From positions 682,001-746,000 of the forward strand of contig NZ_JACCCW010000001.1 in assembly GCF_013410065.1 (NCBI RefSeq): a stretch of DNA of 64,000 nt, given 5' to 3'. The position numbers were made by a program, and so were the translations under genes. This document shows positions 7,518 to 16,464 of this stretch, one piece after another. A model generated the notes under the pieces. That model had not been told where the DNA came from and made no database searches. It saw nothing but the letters and a program-made list of their open reading frames with translations. Every line of letters starts with the position of its first letter. Position 1 is the first letter of the stretch. Source of the stretch: Granulicella arctica (GTDB taxonomy: Bacteria > Acidobacteriota > Terriglobia > Terriglobales > Acidobacteriaceae).

Positions 7518-9920
7518 ATGAGCACCCATCGGACTGCATGCCGTCTCTCCCCCGCAAAATCTTTTCTCTCCGCTGCTCTTATTGCGTCGTTTGTCTGCGC
7601 AATTCCGCTCCCCGCCCAGACTCAATCCCAGGTTCCTCCCGCAACGGAGAAGTCCACTCTGGCCACCAACTCAGGCAAAACCCCATCCGATCCCAATCCC
7701 GATCCGCAAAAAGCAGCGGCCCTATCCTCCATGGCACCCTCCACTCCGCCACAAGCGCCCGTAGGACGTCCCAGCATCGGCCTCGCCCTCGGCGGTGGCG
7801 GAGCCGTCGCCATGAGCGAGATCGGCGTCCTCCAGTGGTTGGAAGAGCGCCACATACCCGTCGATATGATCGCCGGAACCAGCATGGGCTGCATGGTCAG
7901 CACCCTCTACGCCTCCGGCAAGACCATCCCCCAGCTCAAGACCGTCATGAACGACCAGGTCTTCAACTCCGTCTTCTCCCTCGGCACCTCCTACAAGGCA
8001 CTCAACTACCGCCGCCGCGAGGACAGCCGCGCCCTCCCCAACGCCATCACCGTCGGCCTCAAACACGGCGTCTCCTTCCGCAACAGCGTCCTCGTCGATC
8101 AGGGTCTCAACGCCTTCCTCGACCGCCAGTTCCTCTCCTATAACGACCGCACCGACTTCAACACCCTGCCCATTCCCCTCCGCTGCAAGTCCACCGATCT
8201 CAACTCCGCCAGCTCCGTCACCTTCTCCCGCGGATCGTTACCCGACGCGGTACGCGCCAGCGTCTCCATCCCTGGCGTCTACAGCCCCTACGACATCGGT
8301 GGCCACCAGTTCGTCGACGGTGCCGTCCTTCAGAACCTCCCCACCCAGACCGTCCACGAGATGCATGCCGATGTCGTCCTCGCCGTCAGCCTGCCGATCT
8401 CGCCCATCACCACAGGCGACCTCAACTCGCTCATCGGTGTCCTCCAGCGCAGCTTCGCCGTCGCCATCGAGGCCAACGAGCAGCAGTCTCGCGCCCTCGC
8501 CAACGTGGTCATCATGCCCGACGTCACAGGCTTCAACGCCACCGACTATCTGAAGAGCGAAGCCCTCGCCGTCCGCGGCTACCAGGCCGCCGAAGCCCAC
8601 AAGGCCGAGCTCCTCAAGTACGCCGTCGACGACCAACAGTGGGCCACCTACCTTAGTCAGCGCATCGCCCGTATCCCCGGACCTCCCGGCACCGTCCTCC
8701 ACCTCCACGTCAAGGCTCCTAACCAGCAGGTCGCCCGTGCAGTCCAGAAATCCTTCTCCACCATCGTCGACAAACCGGTCGATCCCAAAGTGATCGAGGC
8801 CCTTCTCGATCAGGTCCGCAGCGACGGCCGCTACGACGCCGACTACATCGTAGGCTACGAAACCACCCCCGACCCCGGCTCATCAGCAGAGACCCTGGCG
8901 ATCAACCGGCCCGTCGTCACCGTCACCGTTACCGACAAGAAGACCGGCCCGCCCTTCCTCCAGGTCGGCACCAACGTCGAGGCCCAGACCGGCGGCATCA
9001 CTCGCGCCACCCTCGAAGGCATCCTCACCGATCAGGACTTCGGCGGCTACGGCTCCGAGCTCCGCGCCCACATCGCCGTCGGCTTCCTCACCGACCTCTC
9101 GGGCGAGTACTATCGCCATCTCGCGAGCCTCGGCCAGACTCAGGGTGGCCTCTTCGTCGCACCCCAGCTCGTCCTCCACCGCGAGCCTTTCTACATCTAC
9201 CAGGACCAGCGCCGCATCTCCGAACGCCAGCTCCAGCACACCGGCGGCAGCATCGACGTCGGCTGGAGCGACCAGCGCGTCCAGGAGCTACGCGCCGGGT
9301 GGCAGATGGGCCAGGAGCGCTGGCAGACCGAGACCGGCACCGATACCCTCGCCCCGGCCAATCTCGTCGGCTCCATACAGCGCGCCCGCATCCGCTATGT
9401 CTTCGACAACCAGGACCGCGCCCTCGTCCCCCAGTACGGCTTCCGCGTCGCCACCGAAGCCGCCTACCTCTACAACGCCGTCGATAGCTCCAACGCCCCG
9501 CAGTTCACCTCAAAGATCAGCTACTCCCATCAGATCACCAGCAACATCTTCGTCATGGCCGCCGAGGGTGGAACCATGTTGAATCGCAACGTCGCCCAGC
9601 CCTTCCGCTTCACCCTCGGCGGGCCACTGCGTCTCACCGCCAGCGCCATCGACGAGTACCGCGGCACCGACTACTTCCTCTTCGAGCCAGCCTTCCTCCG
9701 CCGCGTCGCCAAACTTCCCTCACCCCTCGGCCAGAGCATCTACCTCGGTGCCGCCTACGAGGCCGGCCAGATGCGCGCGCCAGATGCCCGCACCATCACC
9801 CGCCAGGACGTCTACTTCGGCGTCGTCGCAGAAACCCCGCTCGGCATCATCACCGTCGCCCCCGCCATCGGAGACGACGGCCACCGCAAGTTCGTCTTCA
9901 CCCTCGGCAAACTCTTTTAA
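7518..9920 (+). CDS. Patatin-like phospholipase with C-terminal Omp85/BamA-type barrel
   Basis: 800 residues. A signal peptide (about 1-34) and a proline-rich linker precede a patatin domain (about 86-290) with nucleophile elbow GTSMG (S122) and catalytic DGA (about D266, FVDGAVLQNLP). A POTRA-like segment follows (about 395-465), then a C-terminal surface antigen/BamA-type beta-barrel ending KFVFTLGKLF. This is the PlpD (type Vd) layout, in which an outer membrane barrel carries a phospholipase passenger. The usual oxyanion motif G-G-G-A-(R/K)-G is replaced by GGGGAVAMSEIG, so the basic residue is Val and the following Gly is Ala. The start at 7518 has no ribosome binding site but has TAGCCT six bases upstream. 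Confidence 0.9.
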   Translation: MSTHRTACRLSPAKSFLSAALIASFVCAIPLPAQTQSQVPPATEKSTLATNSGKTPSDPNPDPQKAAALSSMAPSTPPQAPVGRPSIGLALGGGGAVAMSEIGVLQWLEERHIPVDMIAGTSMGCMVSTLYASGKTIPQLKTVMNDQVFNSVFSLGTSYKALNYRRREDSRALPNAITVGLKHGVSFRNSVLVDQGLNAFLDRQFLSYNDRTDFNTLPIPLRCKSTDLNSASSVTFSRGSLPDAVRASVSIPGVYSPYDIGGHQFVDGAVLQNLPTQTVHEMHADVVLAVSLPISPITTGDLNSLIGVLQRSFAVAIEANEQQSRALANVVIMPDVTGFNATDYLKSEALAVRGYQAAEAHKAELLKYAVDDQQWATYLSQRIARIPGPPGTVLHLHVKAPNQQVARAVQKSFSTIVDKPVDPKVIEALLDQVRSDGRYDADYIVGYETTPDPGSSAETLAINRPVVTVTVTDKKTGPPFLQVGTNVEAQTGGITRATLEGILTDQDFGGYGSELRAHIAVGFLTDLSGEYYRHLASLGQTQGGLFVAPQLVLHREPFYIYQDQRRISERQLQHTGGSIDVGWSDQRVQELRAGWQMGQERWQTETGTDTLAPANLVGSIQRARIRYVFDNQDRALVPQYGFRVATEAAYLYNAVDSSNAPQFTSKISYSHQITSNIFVMAAEGGTMLNRNVAQPFRFTLGGPLRLTASAIDEYRGTDYFLFEPAFLRRVAKLPSPLGQSIYLGAAYEAGQMRAPDARTITRQDVYFGVVAETPLGIITVAPAIGDDGHRKFVFTLGKLF

Positions 9921-9973
9921 AATATTTCCGAAGATCCCGCTAACTTCGTCTGGTATCCCAGCGAGAAGCCCGT

Positions 9974-9979
9974 TAACCT
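9974..9979 (+). promoter_or_regulatory. Candidate leaderless -10 element of the SGNH hydrolase gene
   Basis: TAACCT ends seven bases before ATG 9987, and no Shine-Dalgarno is present. Confidence 0.45.
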
Positions 9980-9986
9980 ACAAACA

Positions 9987-11072
9987 ATGTTCGCCGCCCA
10001 CTCAATAGCTTGTAGCTCTCTGCTCTGCATCCTGTTGCTGGCTGGTTGTGGCAGTAACATTTATTCGGCTATCGTCACCACCTCGTCAGCAAAGTATCGA
10101 GCTTACGGAGATTCCATTACTGCTGGTGCCACGCTTGCAGACCCTGCAACCCAGGCCTACCCCGCATTGGTGGCTCAAGACGAAAACCTGACCCTGGCCA
10201 ACAACGCAATCAGCGGCGATCAGGCATGTGACGTCCCAACACGACAGATCTTTGCCAACGCAGACAGCCCTTCTCTCGTTGCGCCTCCGAAGTACAGCCT
10301 GCTCATCGGCACCAACGATGTGGACCGCAAAGGCACCGGCGACTATGAAGCCATCTATATTCTGTGCCATCAGGCCGCGATCGCATGGCTTGCTCTGCCG
10401 GTGGAATACAAGGTCCTTGCCAATAGCACCGGAGTGACAACGACCGGAAGCGGCGCGATCGACACCACCAATCACTGGAACGCCTGGACGACCGGAGCGC
10501 TTGGATCGAGCATCAGCTTTACCATCACCACCAGCAGCATCGGCCCAATCTACGCATGGCCCCGCATCGACGATACCAATCCGGGAACCTATACCTATTC
10601 ACTCGATGGCGTTGTCCTCGGCACTGGCAACACCCAGACGACGCCGAGAATCGCCACAGGCAACGGCACCACCAACTCGCTCGGCCTCCTTCGCCTGCCC
10701 GCGGTGGCCATCGGCAAACATGTGGTTACATTCACCCAGACGAGCGCAGGCTCAAACGGCATGTCCATCGTCGGAATCGGCGCGCCTCGGAAAGTAGAGA
10801 CCAGCACCTTACCTACCGTGCTCGTCGGCACGATTCCCTTTCAGCTGCATGGCCCCCACGGAGACGCATGCAGCTTGTCGGATGCACCCTGCCTGAAGTA
10901 CATCCAGGACATCCAGGCCGACGTCGACCTCTTCTCCGGAGACGGCCTTGATGTACGCCTCTTTGACACACGTCAATACATGTTCGGCACGTCATCCGAG
11001 ATGAATGACCCTCTGCATCCCAACGCCAAGGGGCAGATCGAACTGAGCCACGCGGTGGAAGCAGTTTTTTGA
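9987..11072 (+). CDS. SGNH/GDSL-type hydrolase, lipoprotein
   Basis: 361 residues. The lipoprotein signal peptide has lipobox LLAGC, with the Cys at about 21. The SGNH blocks are visible: block I AYGDSITAG with the nucleophile Ser, block III IGTNDVD (Asn), and block V DPLHPNAKG (Asp and His). An insert between about residues 130 and 260 looks like a beta-sandwich (YTYSLDGVVLGTG). Members are esterases or acetylhydrolases, often on polysaccharides. The substrate is unknown, but the alpha-galactosidase gene just downstream on the same strand makes a carbohydrate ester plausible. The start has no ribosome binding site; TAACCT lies seven bases upstream. Confidence 0.85.
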   Translation: MFAAHSIACSSLLCILLLAGCGSNIYSAIVTTSSAKYRAYGDSITAGATLADPATQAYPALVAQDENLTLANNAISGDQACDVPTRQIFANADSPSLVAPPKYSLLIGTNDVDRKGTGDYEAIYILCHQAAIAWLALPVEYKVLANSTGVTTTGSGAIDTTNHWNAWTTGALGSSISFTITTSSIGPIYAWPRIDDTNPGTYTYSLDGVVLGTGNTQTTPRIATGNGTTNSLGLLRLPAVAIGKHVVTFTQTSAGSNGMSIVGIGAPRKVETSTLPTVLVGTIPFQLHGPHGDACSLSDAPCLKYIQDIQADVDLFSGDGLDVRLFDTRQYMFGTSSEMNDPLHPNAKGQIELSHAVEAVF

Positions 11073-11164
11073 CGGTTTCGTTCATCTTCACCCTCGGCAA
11101 GCCGCTATAATCGCCCGCTAGACGCTTCCATCCGCCAAGAGTACCGTGTTGAAGAGCTCCCAAA

Positions 11165-13237
11165 ATGACAATCTCCTTCGCCCAAAGATCGCTCTCCCTG
11201 CTCCTCTGCCTTGCCGCCATCACCTCCGCATACGCGGCCACGAACTCCCTGAAGAACACGCAGGTCGCTCTGCAATGCGACCACAACAGCGGAGCCTGCA
11301 CCCTCCGCTGGGCCGATGGCACACAGCTCGGTCCCTTCGCCGCAGCAGTTGACCTCGACAACGGCAAGCGCTGGCTCACCACCGATCTCCCCAAACACCT
11401 GATTGTGCCCGGAAAGACCCCGTCAGAGCTCACCATCCGCCACTTCGGCCTCCCCGGCGCACCTGAAATGCGCCAGCACATCTCCCTGCCCGCAAGACAG
11501 GGATACCTCCTGATGGACGTCCAGATCATCAGCGATCACCCCGTCAGCACACGGCATATATCGCCCCTTGTGCTCACCGAGGGCGGCACAGCACACCTGG
11601 CAACTGGAGCAAAGCCGTCCGTCATCTTCGTCCCCTTCGATAACGATATGTGGGTCCACTACAACGAACCCATCGACCCCGCCAAAGACCCCGACAGCTA
11701 CGAAGTCACCGCCATCTACGACAACGCCAGCCGCAAGGGTCTCGTCCTTGGCTCAGTCACCCACGACCTCTGGCGCACCGGCATCCTCGCCCGCAAGCTC
11801 TCGGACAAACGTGTCGACGAGCTCGAGGTCTACGGCGGCGCAACCGGCCACTGGACCCACGATGTCGAACCCCACGGCCTCGTCTCCGGAACCACCATCA
11901 CCTCACCCCGTATCCTGGTCGGCTATTTCGCCGATTGGCGCAACGGCATGGAGACCTACGGCCGCGAAAACGCCCGCGTCAAACCGCCCCTCCCATGGAA
12001 CGACGGCGTCCCCTTCGGATGGAACAGCTGGGCCGCCTACCTCCAGAAGATCGACCTGCCAAAATACAATGCCGTAGCCGACTTCATCCACACCGAACTC
12101 GAGCCGAAGGGCTTCCAGAACCACCACACCGCCTACATCAACTGGGACGGCGGCTGGACCGAACTACCCGAAGCCGGCATCATCGCCGCACCCAGGCGCC
12201 TACACGCCCAGGGACAAAAAGCAGGCATCTATTACACCCCCTTCTCCTACTGGTCCGACGATCTCTCCAAGGTCGTCGAAGGCACCGACGGCAAGTACAC
12301 CTACAGCGACCTGCTCCTCCGCGACTCGCACGGCCAACCTCTCCCAAAGATCGACGGCGCCCACCCACTCGATCCCACCCACCCCGGCACACTCGCCCGC
12401 ATCGACTGGGAGATGGCCCGCTTCGTCGCCTGGGGCTACGACTCCGTGAAGCTCGACTTCCTCAACAGCGGCTCTCTCGAAGGCGTCCACCATGATCCCA
12501 GCATCACCACCGGAGTCGCCGCCTACAACCTCGGCATGCAGCGCATCGAACACGATCTCGCCCCGAAGAAGATCGGCCGCCCCTTCTTCATCAGCCTCTC
12601 CATCGCGCCGCTCTTCCCCGCCTACGGACACAGCCGCCGCATCTCCTGCGACGCCTTCGGCCGCATCGAGGACAGCGACTACCTCCTCAACGCCGTCACC
12701 TTCGGCTGGTGGGCAAACGGCACCCTCTACCAGTTCAACGATCCCGACCACACCGTCATCTCCAAAGACACCGATCCATACCACCCACAATCGAAACCGG
12801 ACAGCGTCCAGACCCTCGATGAAGCACGCAGCCGGGTAAACGCCTCCGTCATCGCCGGAACCCTCCTCCTCGACAGCGACGACCTGATGGACGCACGAGC
12901 GCAATCTCGCGCCAGAGAACTCCTCACCAACACCGCCGTCCTGAACCTCGCCCGCGCAGGCCGCAGCTTCCGCCCCGTCGAAGGCAACAGCGGCACCCAC
13001 GCCGCACCCATCTTCCTGCGAGAAGACAAAGACGGCAGCATCTACATAGCCGCCTTCAACTACAGCGAAGATCAAGCATCGACACTCGAAGTCGACCTCT
13101 CACGCCTCGGCTTGCAACCGACTCGCACGTATAGCGCAACCGATCTATGGACAGGGAAGGAATACGACGCAGCAGGTGTGCTCGTGATCCCACTCGGACC
13201 AGCCCAATCCCAACTGCTCCACCTCACCGCAAAATAG
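11165..13237 (+). CDS. Alpha-galactosidase-like glycoside hydrolase (clan GH-D)
   Basis: 690 residues with a signal peptide (about 1-22, cut after AYA), so exported. An N-terminal beta domain (to about 260) precedes a TIM barrel starting at VPFGWNSWAAY. The barrel contains YINWDGGWTEL and the nucleophile strand SVKLDFLNSG (Asp near 430). The region SCDAFGRIEDSDYLL probably supplies the acid/base. The C-terminal part is a beta domain. The layout fits GH27/GH36-type alpha-galactosidases (melibiase), although the exact specificity within clan GH-D is not settled from sequence alone. TATAAT at 11106-11111 is a plausible -10 element with a leader of roughly 50 bases. Confidence 0.8.
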   Translation: MTISFAQRSLSLLLCLAAITSAYAATNSLKNTQVALQCDHNSGACTLRWADGTQLGPFAAAVDLDNGKRWLTTDLPKHLIVPGKTPSELTIRHFGLPGAPEMRQHISLPARQGYLLMDVQIISDHPVSTRHISPLVLTEGGTAHLATGAKPSVIFVPFDNDMWVHYNEPIDPAKDPDSYEVTAIYDNASRKGLVLGSVTHDLWRTGILARKLSDKRVDELEVYGGATGHWTHDVEPHGLVSGTTITSPRILVGYFADWRNGMETYGRENARVKPPLPWNDGVPFGWNSWAAYLQKIDLPKYNAVADFIHTELEPKGFQNHHTAYINWDGGWTELPEAGIIAAPRRLHAQGQKAGIYYTPFSYWSDDLSKVVEGTDGKYTYSDLLLRDSHGQPLPKIDGAHPLDPTHPGTLARIDWEMARFVAWGYDSVKLDFLNSGSLEGVHHDPSITTGVAAYNLGMQRIEHDLAPKKIGRPFFISLSIAPLFPAYGHSRRISCDAFGRIEDSDYLLNAVTFGWWANGTLYQFNDPDHTVISKDTDPYHPQSKPDSVQTLDEARSRVNASVIAGTLLLDSDDLMDARAQSRARELLTNTAVLNLARAGRSFRPVEGNSGTHAAPIFLREDKDGSIYIAAFNYSEDQASTLEVDLSRLGLQPTRTYSATDLWTGKEYDAAGVLVIPLGPAQSQLLHLTAK

Positions 13238-13262
13238 AAACGCCGCAGATCCACAAAAACCT

Positions 13263-13300
13263 GTCATCCTGAGCAAGCGCAATGCGCGAGTCGAAAGACA
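13263..13300. repeat. Diverged copy of the GTCATCCTGAGC repeat
   Basis: Begins GTCATCCTGAGC, then carries AAGCGCAATGCGCGAGTCGA instead of the common GAAGCGAAGGACC. It lies between the alpha-galactosidase and ppc genes. Confidence 0.5.
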
Positions 13301-13385
13301 TGTGGTTGCTGTTGTTTGTTCTTGCCATTGTCTTTCCGGTACATGGACACCCCGGCTAACATCGCCGTCGTCGTCCCTATTGATT

Positions 13386-13391
13386 TATCGT
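13386..13391 (+). promoter_or_regulatory. Candidate leaderless -10 element of ppc
   Basis: TATCGT ends six bases before ATG 13398, and no Shine-Dalgarno is present. Confidence 0.45.
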
Positions 13392-13397
13392 CAGATC

Positions 13398-16300
13398 ATG
13401 TCGTCTCTCTGGACCCCCACCAACTGGACCGAGCGTCTCGCCGAGCTCGAGGCACGCACCCCTGAGCTGAAGGAAGCTCCCCTTCGCCGCGACGTGCGCT
13501 CCCTCGGCATGCTCCTCGGCGAGGTCCTTCGCGAGCAAGCCGGAGCCCCCCTCTACGACGCCGTAGAAGCTCTTCGCCGCATTGCCATCGCCCGTCGCGA
13601 AGCCGATGCAGCCGACGACACCGCCGCCGCCAGCAGCCATCTCCAGCAGGCCCTCTTCAGCGTCCATACCCACGCCGACGACCTCACCCAGACCTATCAG
13701 CTCGCCCGCGCCTTCAGCTTCTACTTCGAGCTCATCAACCTCGCCGAGACCAACCACCGCAAGCGCCGCCGGCTTTCCAGCGCCCTCGACCCCAACATCC
13801 CGCCCCAGCGAGGCAGCCTTCGCGGCGCGCTCCGCCAGCTCAAGCTCGCCGGCATCAACGCCGACCAGGCCCGCGCGCTCCTCGACAAAATCTGCATCTC
13901 TCCCGTCTTCACCGCTCACCCCACCGAAATCGCCCGCCGCAGCGTCATGTTCAAACGCCGCCGCATCTCCGACCTCCTCGAGCAGCTCGACCGCATCCCC
14001 GTCCCGGCCCCTCAGCTCGAATCCCTCGAGCGCGACGTCATCGCCGAGATCGCCGCCCTCTGGCAGACCGACGACGTCCGCATTGAGCGCCCCACCGTGC
14101 GCGACGAGATCCGCATGGCACTCGATTACTACGAGTCCTCGCTCTTCGACACCCTCCCCGTCCTCTACGCCGAGGTCGCACAAGCCCTCGCAGCCGAGTT
14201 CCCCGACGCAGGCATATGCTGCCTCGCCGACCTGCCCCAGCTCGTCTCATTCGGCTCTTGGATCGGCGGCGACCGCGACGGCAATCCCTTCGTCACCTCC
14301 GCCGCCACGCACGACGCCCTCGCCATGGCTCGCAGCCTCTTGCTCGTCCACTACCGCCGCCGCCTCCAGAACATCTTCGACCAGCTCGGCAGCTCCACCC
14401 AGCAAGTCCCCATCACCGCCGAGCTCGAATCTCTCCTCAACGAGTACCGCGCCCAGCTCCGCGCCGCCGGACAGACCACCCTCGAAGAGCGCTTCACCTA
14501 TGAGTCCCTGCGCCTCCTCATCGCCTGCATCCTGATGCGCCTCGGAGCCTCCCCGCAGTCCTCCATCCCCATGCCCGCCGCGCCCGCGCTCAAGCCCTAT
14601 ACCCGCGCCGCCGACCTCCTCAGCGACCTCACCGTCCTCCGCAACTGCCTCATCGCCAACCGCGGCTCCCGCCTCAGCGAGATGCTGATCGATCCACTCC
14701 TCCTCGAAATCCGCACCTACGGCCTCCACCTCCAGACCCTCGACATCCGCCAACACGCCAAGGTCCACGCCGCCGCCATCGCCGAGCTCTCCGCCTGGCA
14801 ACCACCTTCTCTCACCAAAAGTGCCGTCATCCTGAGCGAAGCGAAGGACCCCTGTATTTCGCTCGAAGCGCCACAAACGACCGCCCCTTCCAGTTCTTCC
14901 ACCCTCCACCTGCCGCCGGCCCTCACCCCCCAAACCACCGAGGTCCTCGACACCTTCCGCGCCATCGCCGAGCTCAAGCGCACCTACGCCCCCGAATCCA
15001 TCCGTCACTACGTCATCAGCGGAGCCACCTCCGCCGAAGACGTCCTCCACGTCCTCTGGCTAGCCCGCCTCGGTGGAGTAACTGTAGAAGCTACCGACGA
15101 AGACCCCGGCCTCCAGCCCGTCCCCCTCTTCGAGTCCATCGAAGACCTCCAGAACGCTCCCGCCGTCATGCGCCAGCTCTGGACCAGCGACGTCTACAAG
15201 CCCCTCCTCGCCTCATGGAACCACCGTCAGGAGGTCATGCTCGGCTACTCCGACTCCAATAAAGACGGCGGCATGATCACCAGCACCTGGGAGATCTACC
15301 AGGCCCACCGCGCCCTGCACGATGTAGCCCGCGAGTGCGGCGTCACCCTCCGCCTCTTCCACGGCCGCGGCGGCACCGTAGGCCGCGGCGGCGGCCCCAC
15401 CCACCGCGCCATCTTCGCCCAGCCCATGGACTCCTTCTCCGGCGAACTCCGCCTCACCGAACAAGGCGAGGTCCTCAACTGGAAGTACTCCGACGTCGTC
15501 CTCGCCGAGCGCAATCTCGAGCTCATGATCGCCGCCTCCCTCGACGCCCTCGCCCGCCCCGACGCCCTCCGCGACACGGCCCACACCGCCCATCTCACCG
15601 GCGAGATCCTCCCCGCATGGGAGGCCGCCATGGACCAGCTCTCCGCCACCTCCTACACCTTCTACCGCAACGAGATCCTCGACAACCCCGAGGTCTTCAC
15701 CTACTTCGAAGAGGCCACCCCCGTCGCCGAGCTCGAGCACGCCCGCATCGGCTCCCGTCCCGCCCGTCGCGCCAGCAAAGACCACAAGCGCAGCTTCGCC
15801 GACCTCCGCGCCATCCCCTGGGTCTTCGGCTGGATGCAGTCCCGCCAGCTCGTCCCCGCCTTCTTCGGCGTCGGCCACGCTCTGCAAGCCTTCATCAATG
15901 GACCGAGCCTCCAAACGCCGGGTGCCCCATCCTTTGCAGCATCATCGCAAAGGGTGGGATCAACAGAATGGGCTCCCACCCCTGAATCTCAGGCCGCAAA
16001 TCTAGCCCAGCTCCAAACCATGGCCCGCGACTTCCCCCTCTTCATCGACATCATCCGCAACGTCGAGATGGCCCTCGCCAAAGCCGACTTCGGCATCGCC
16101 CGCCTCTACGCCTCACTCGTCGAGGACGAAGCCCTCCGCAACCGCGTCTTCACCACCCTCGAAACCGAGTTCCAGCTCACTCACCGCATGATCCTCGCCG
16201 TCACCGGCCAGTCAGCCCTGCTCGAAAAGAATCCCGTCCTCGAGCAGTCCATCCGCCTCCGCAACCCCTACGTCGACCCCATGTCCCTCATCCAGGTCGA

Positions 16301-16415
16301 GCTCATCCGCCGCAAACGAGCCGCCCAGGAAAAAGGCGAAGACTCCGCCGAACTCAACCGCGCCATCACCGCCACCATCAACGGCATCAGCGCCGGCCTC
16401 CGCAACACCGGCTGA
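13398..16415 (+). CDS. ppc: Phosphoenolpyruvate carboxylase with two repeat-derived insertions
   Basis: Carboxylates PEP to oxaloacetate (anaplerosis) in the cytoplasm. The diagnostic motifs are FTAHPTEIARRS (catalytic His near residue 174), SWIGGDRDGNPFVT, GYSDSNKDGG, LFHGRGGTVGRGGGP and the C-terminal GISAGLRNTG. The open frame reaches 13302, but ATG 13398 (MSSLWTPTNW) fits the family. There are two foreign segments. Near residues 477-488 the dispersed repeat is translated as VILSEAKDPC. Near 840-863 a second palindromic repeat is translated as PGAPSFAASSQRVGSTEW. Both lie in loops where E. coli Ppc is shorter, and both keep the frame. All catalytic motifs are intact, so the enzyme is probably active. 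Confidence 0.95.
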   Translation: MSSLWTPTNWTERLAELEARTPELKEAPLRRDVRSLGMLLGEVLREQAGAPLYDAVEALRRIAIARREADAADDTAAASSHLQQALFSVHTHADDLTQTYQLARAFSFYFELINLAETNHRKRRRLSSALDPNIPPQRGSLRGALRQLKLAGINADQARALLDKICISPVFTAHPTEIARRSVMFKRRRISDLLEQLDRIPVPAPQLESLERDVIAEIAALWQTDDVRIERPTVRDEIRMALDYYESSLFDTLPVLYAEVAQALAAEFPDAGICCLADLPQLVSFGSWIGGDRDGNPFVTSAATHDALAMARSLLLVHYRRRLQNIFDQLGSSTQQVPITAELESLLNEYRAQLRAAGQTTLEERFTYESLRLLIACILMRLGASPQSSIPMPAAPALKPYTRAADLLSDLTVLRNCLIANRGSRLSEMLIDPLLLEIRTYGLHLQTLDIRQHAKVHAAAIAELSAWQPPSLTKSAVILSEAKDPCISLEAPQTTAPSSSSTLHLPPALTPQTTEVLDTFRAIAELKRTYAPESIRHYVISGATSAEDVLHVLWLARLGGVTVEATDEDPGLQPVPLFESIEDLQNAPAVMRQLWTSDVYKPLLASWNHRQEVMLGYSDSNKDGGMITSTWEIYQAHRALHDVARECGVTLRLFHGRGGTVGRGGGPTHRAIFAQPMDSFSGELRLTEQGEVLNWKYSDVVLAERNLELMIAASLDALARPDALRDTAHTAHLTGEILPAWEAAMDQLSATSYTFYRNEILDNPEVFTYFEEATPVAELEHARIGSRPARRASKDHKRSFADLRAIPWVFGWMQSRQLVPAFFGVGHALQAFINGPSLQTPGAPSFAASSQRVGSTEWAPTPESQAANLAQLQTMARDFPLFIDIIRNVEMALAKADFGIARLYASLVEDEALRNRVFTTLETEFQLTHRMILAVTGQSALLEKNPVLEQSIRLRNPYVDPMSLIQVELIRRKRAAQEKGEDSAELNRAITATINGISAGLRNTG
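14826..14859. repeat. Dispersed repeat (family A) inside ppc
   Basis: GTCATCCTGAGCGAAGCGAA followed by GGACCCCTGTATTT, the cleanest copy of the family in the window. It is read in frame within ppc. Other copies are at 43833, 44706 and 62984. Confidence 0.85.
15917..15985. repeat. Dispersed palindromic repeat (family B) inside ppc
   Basis: Begins GCCGGGTGCCCCATC, followed by the hairpin CCTTTGC/GCAAAGG with a nine-base loop, then GTGGGA. It shares the GCCGGGTGCCCCATC start and hairpin layout with the intergenic copy at 44613. It is read in frame as part of PEP carboxylase. Confidence 0.75.
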
Positions 16416-16452
16416 TTTACTTAAATTTCTTCCAGCGTCTCCATGCATCGAC

Positions 16453-16458
16453 TAGTCT
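16453..16458 (+). promoter_or_regulatory. Candidate leaderless -10 element of the first TonB-C gene
   Basis: TAGTCT ends six bases before ATG 16465, and no Shine-Dalgarno is present. Confidence 0.35.
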
Positions 16459-16464
16459 TTCTCG

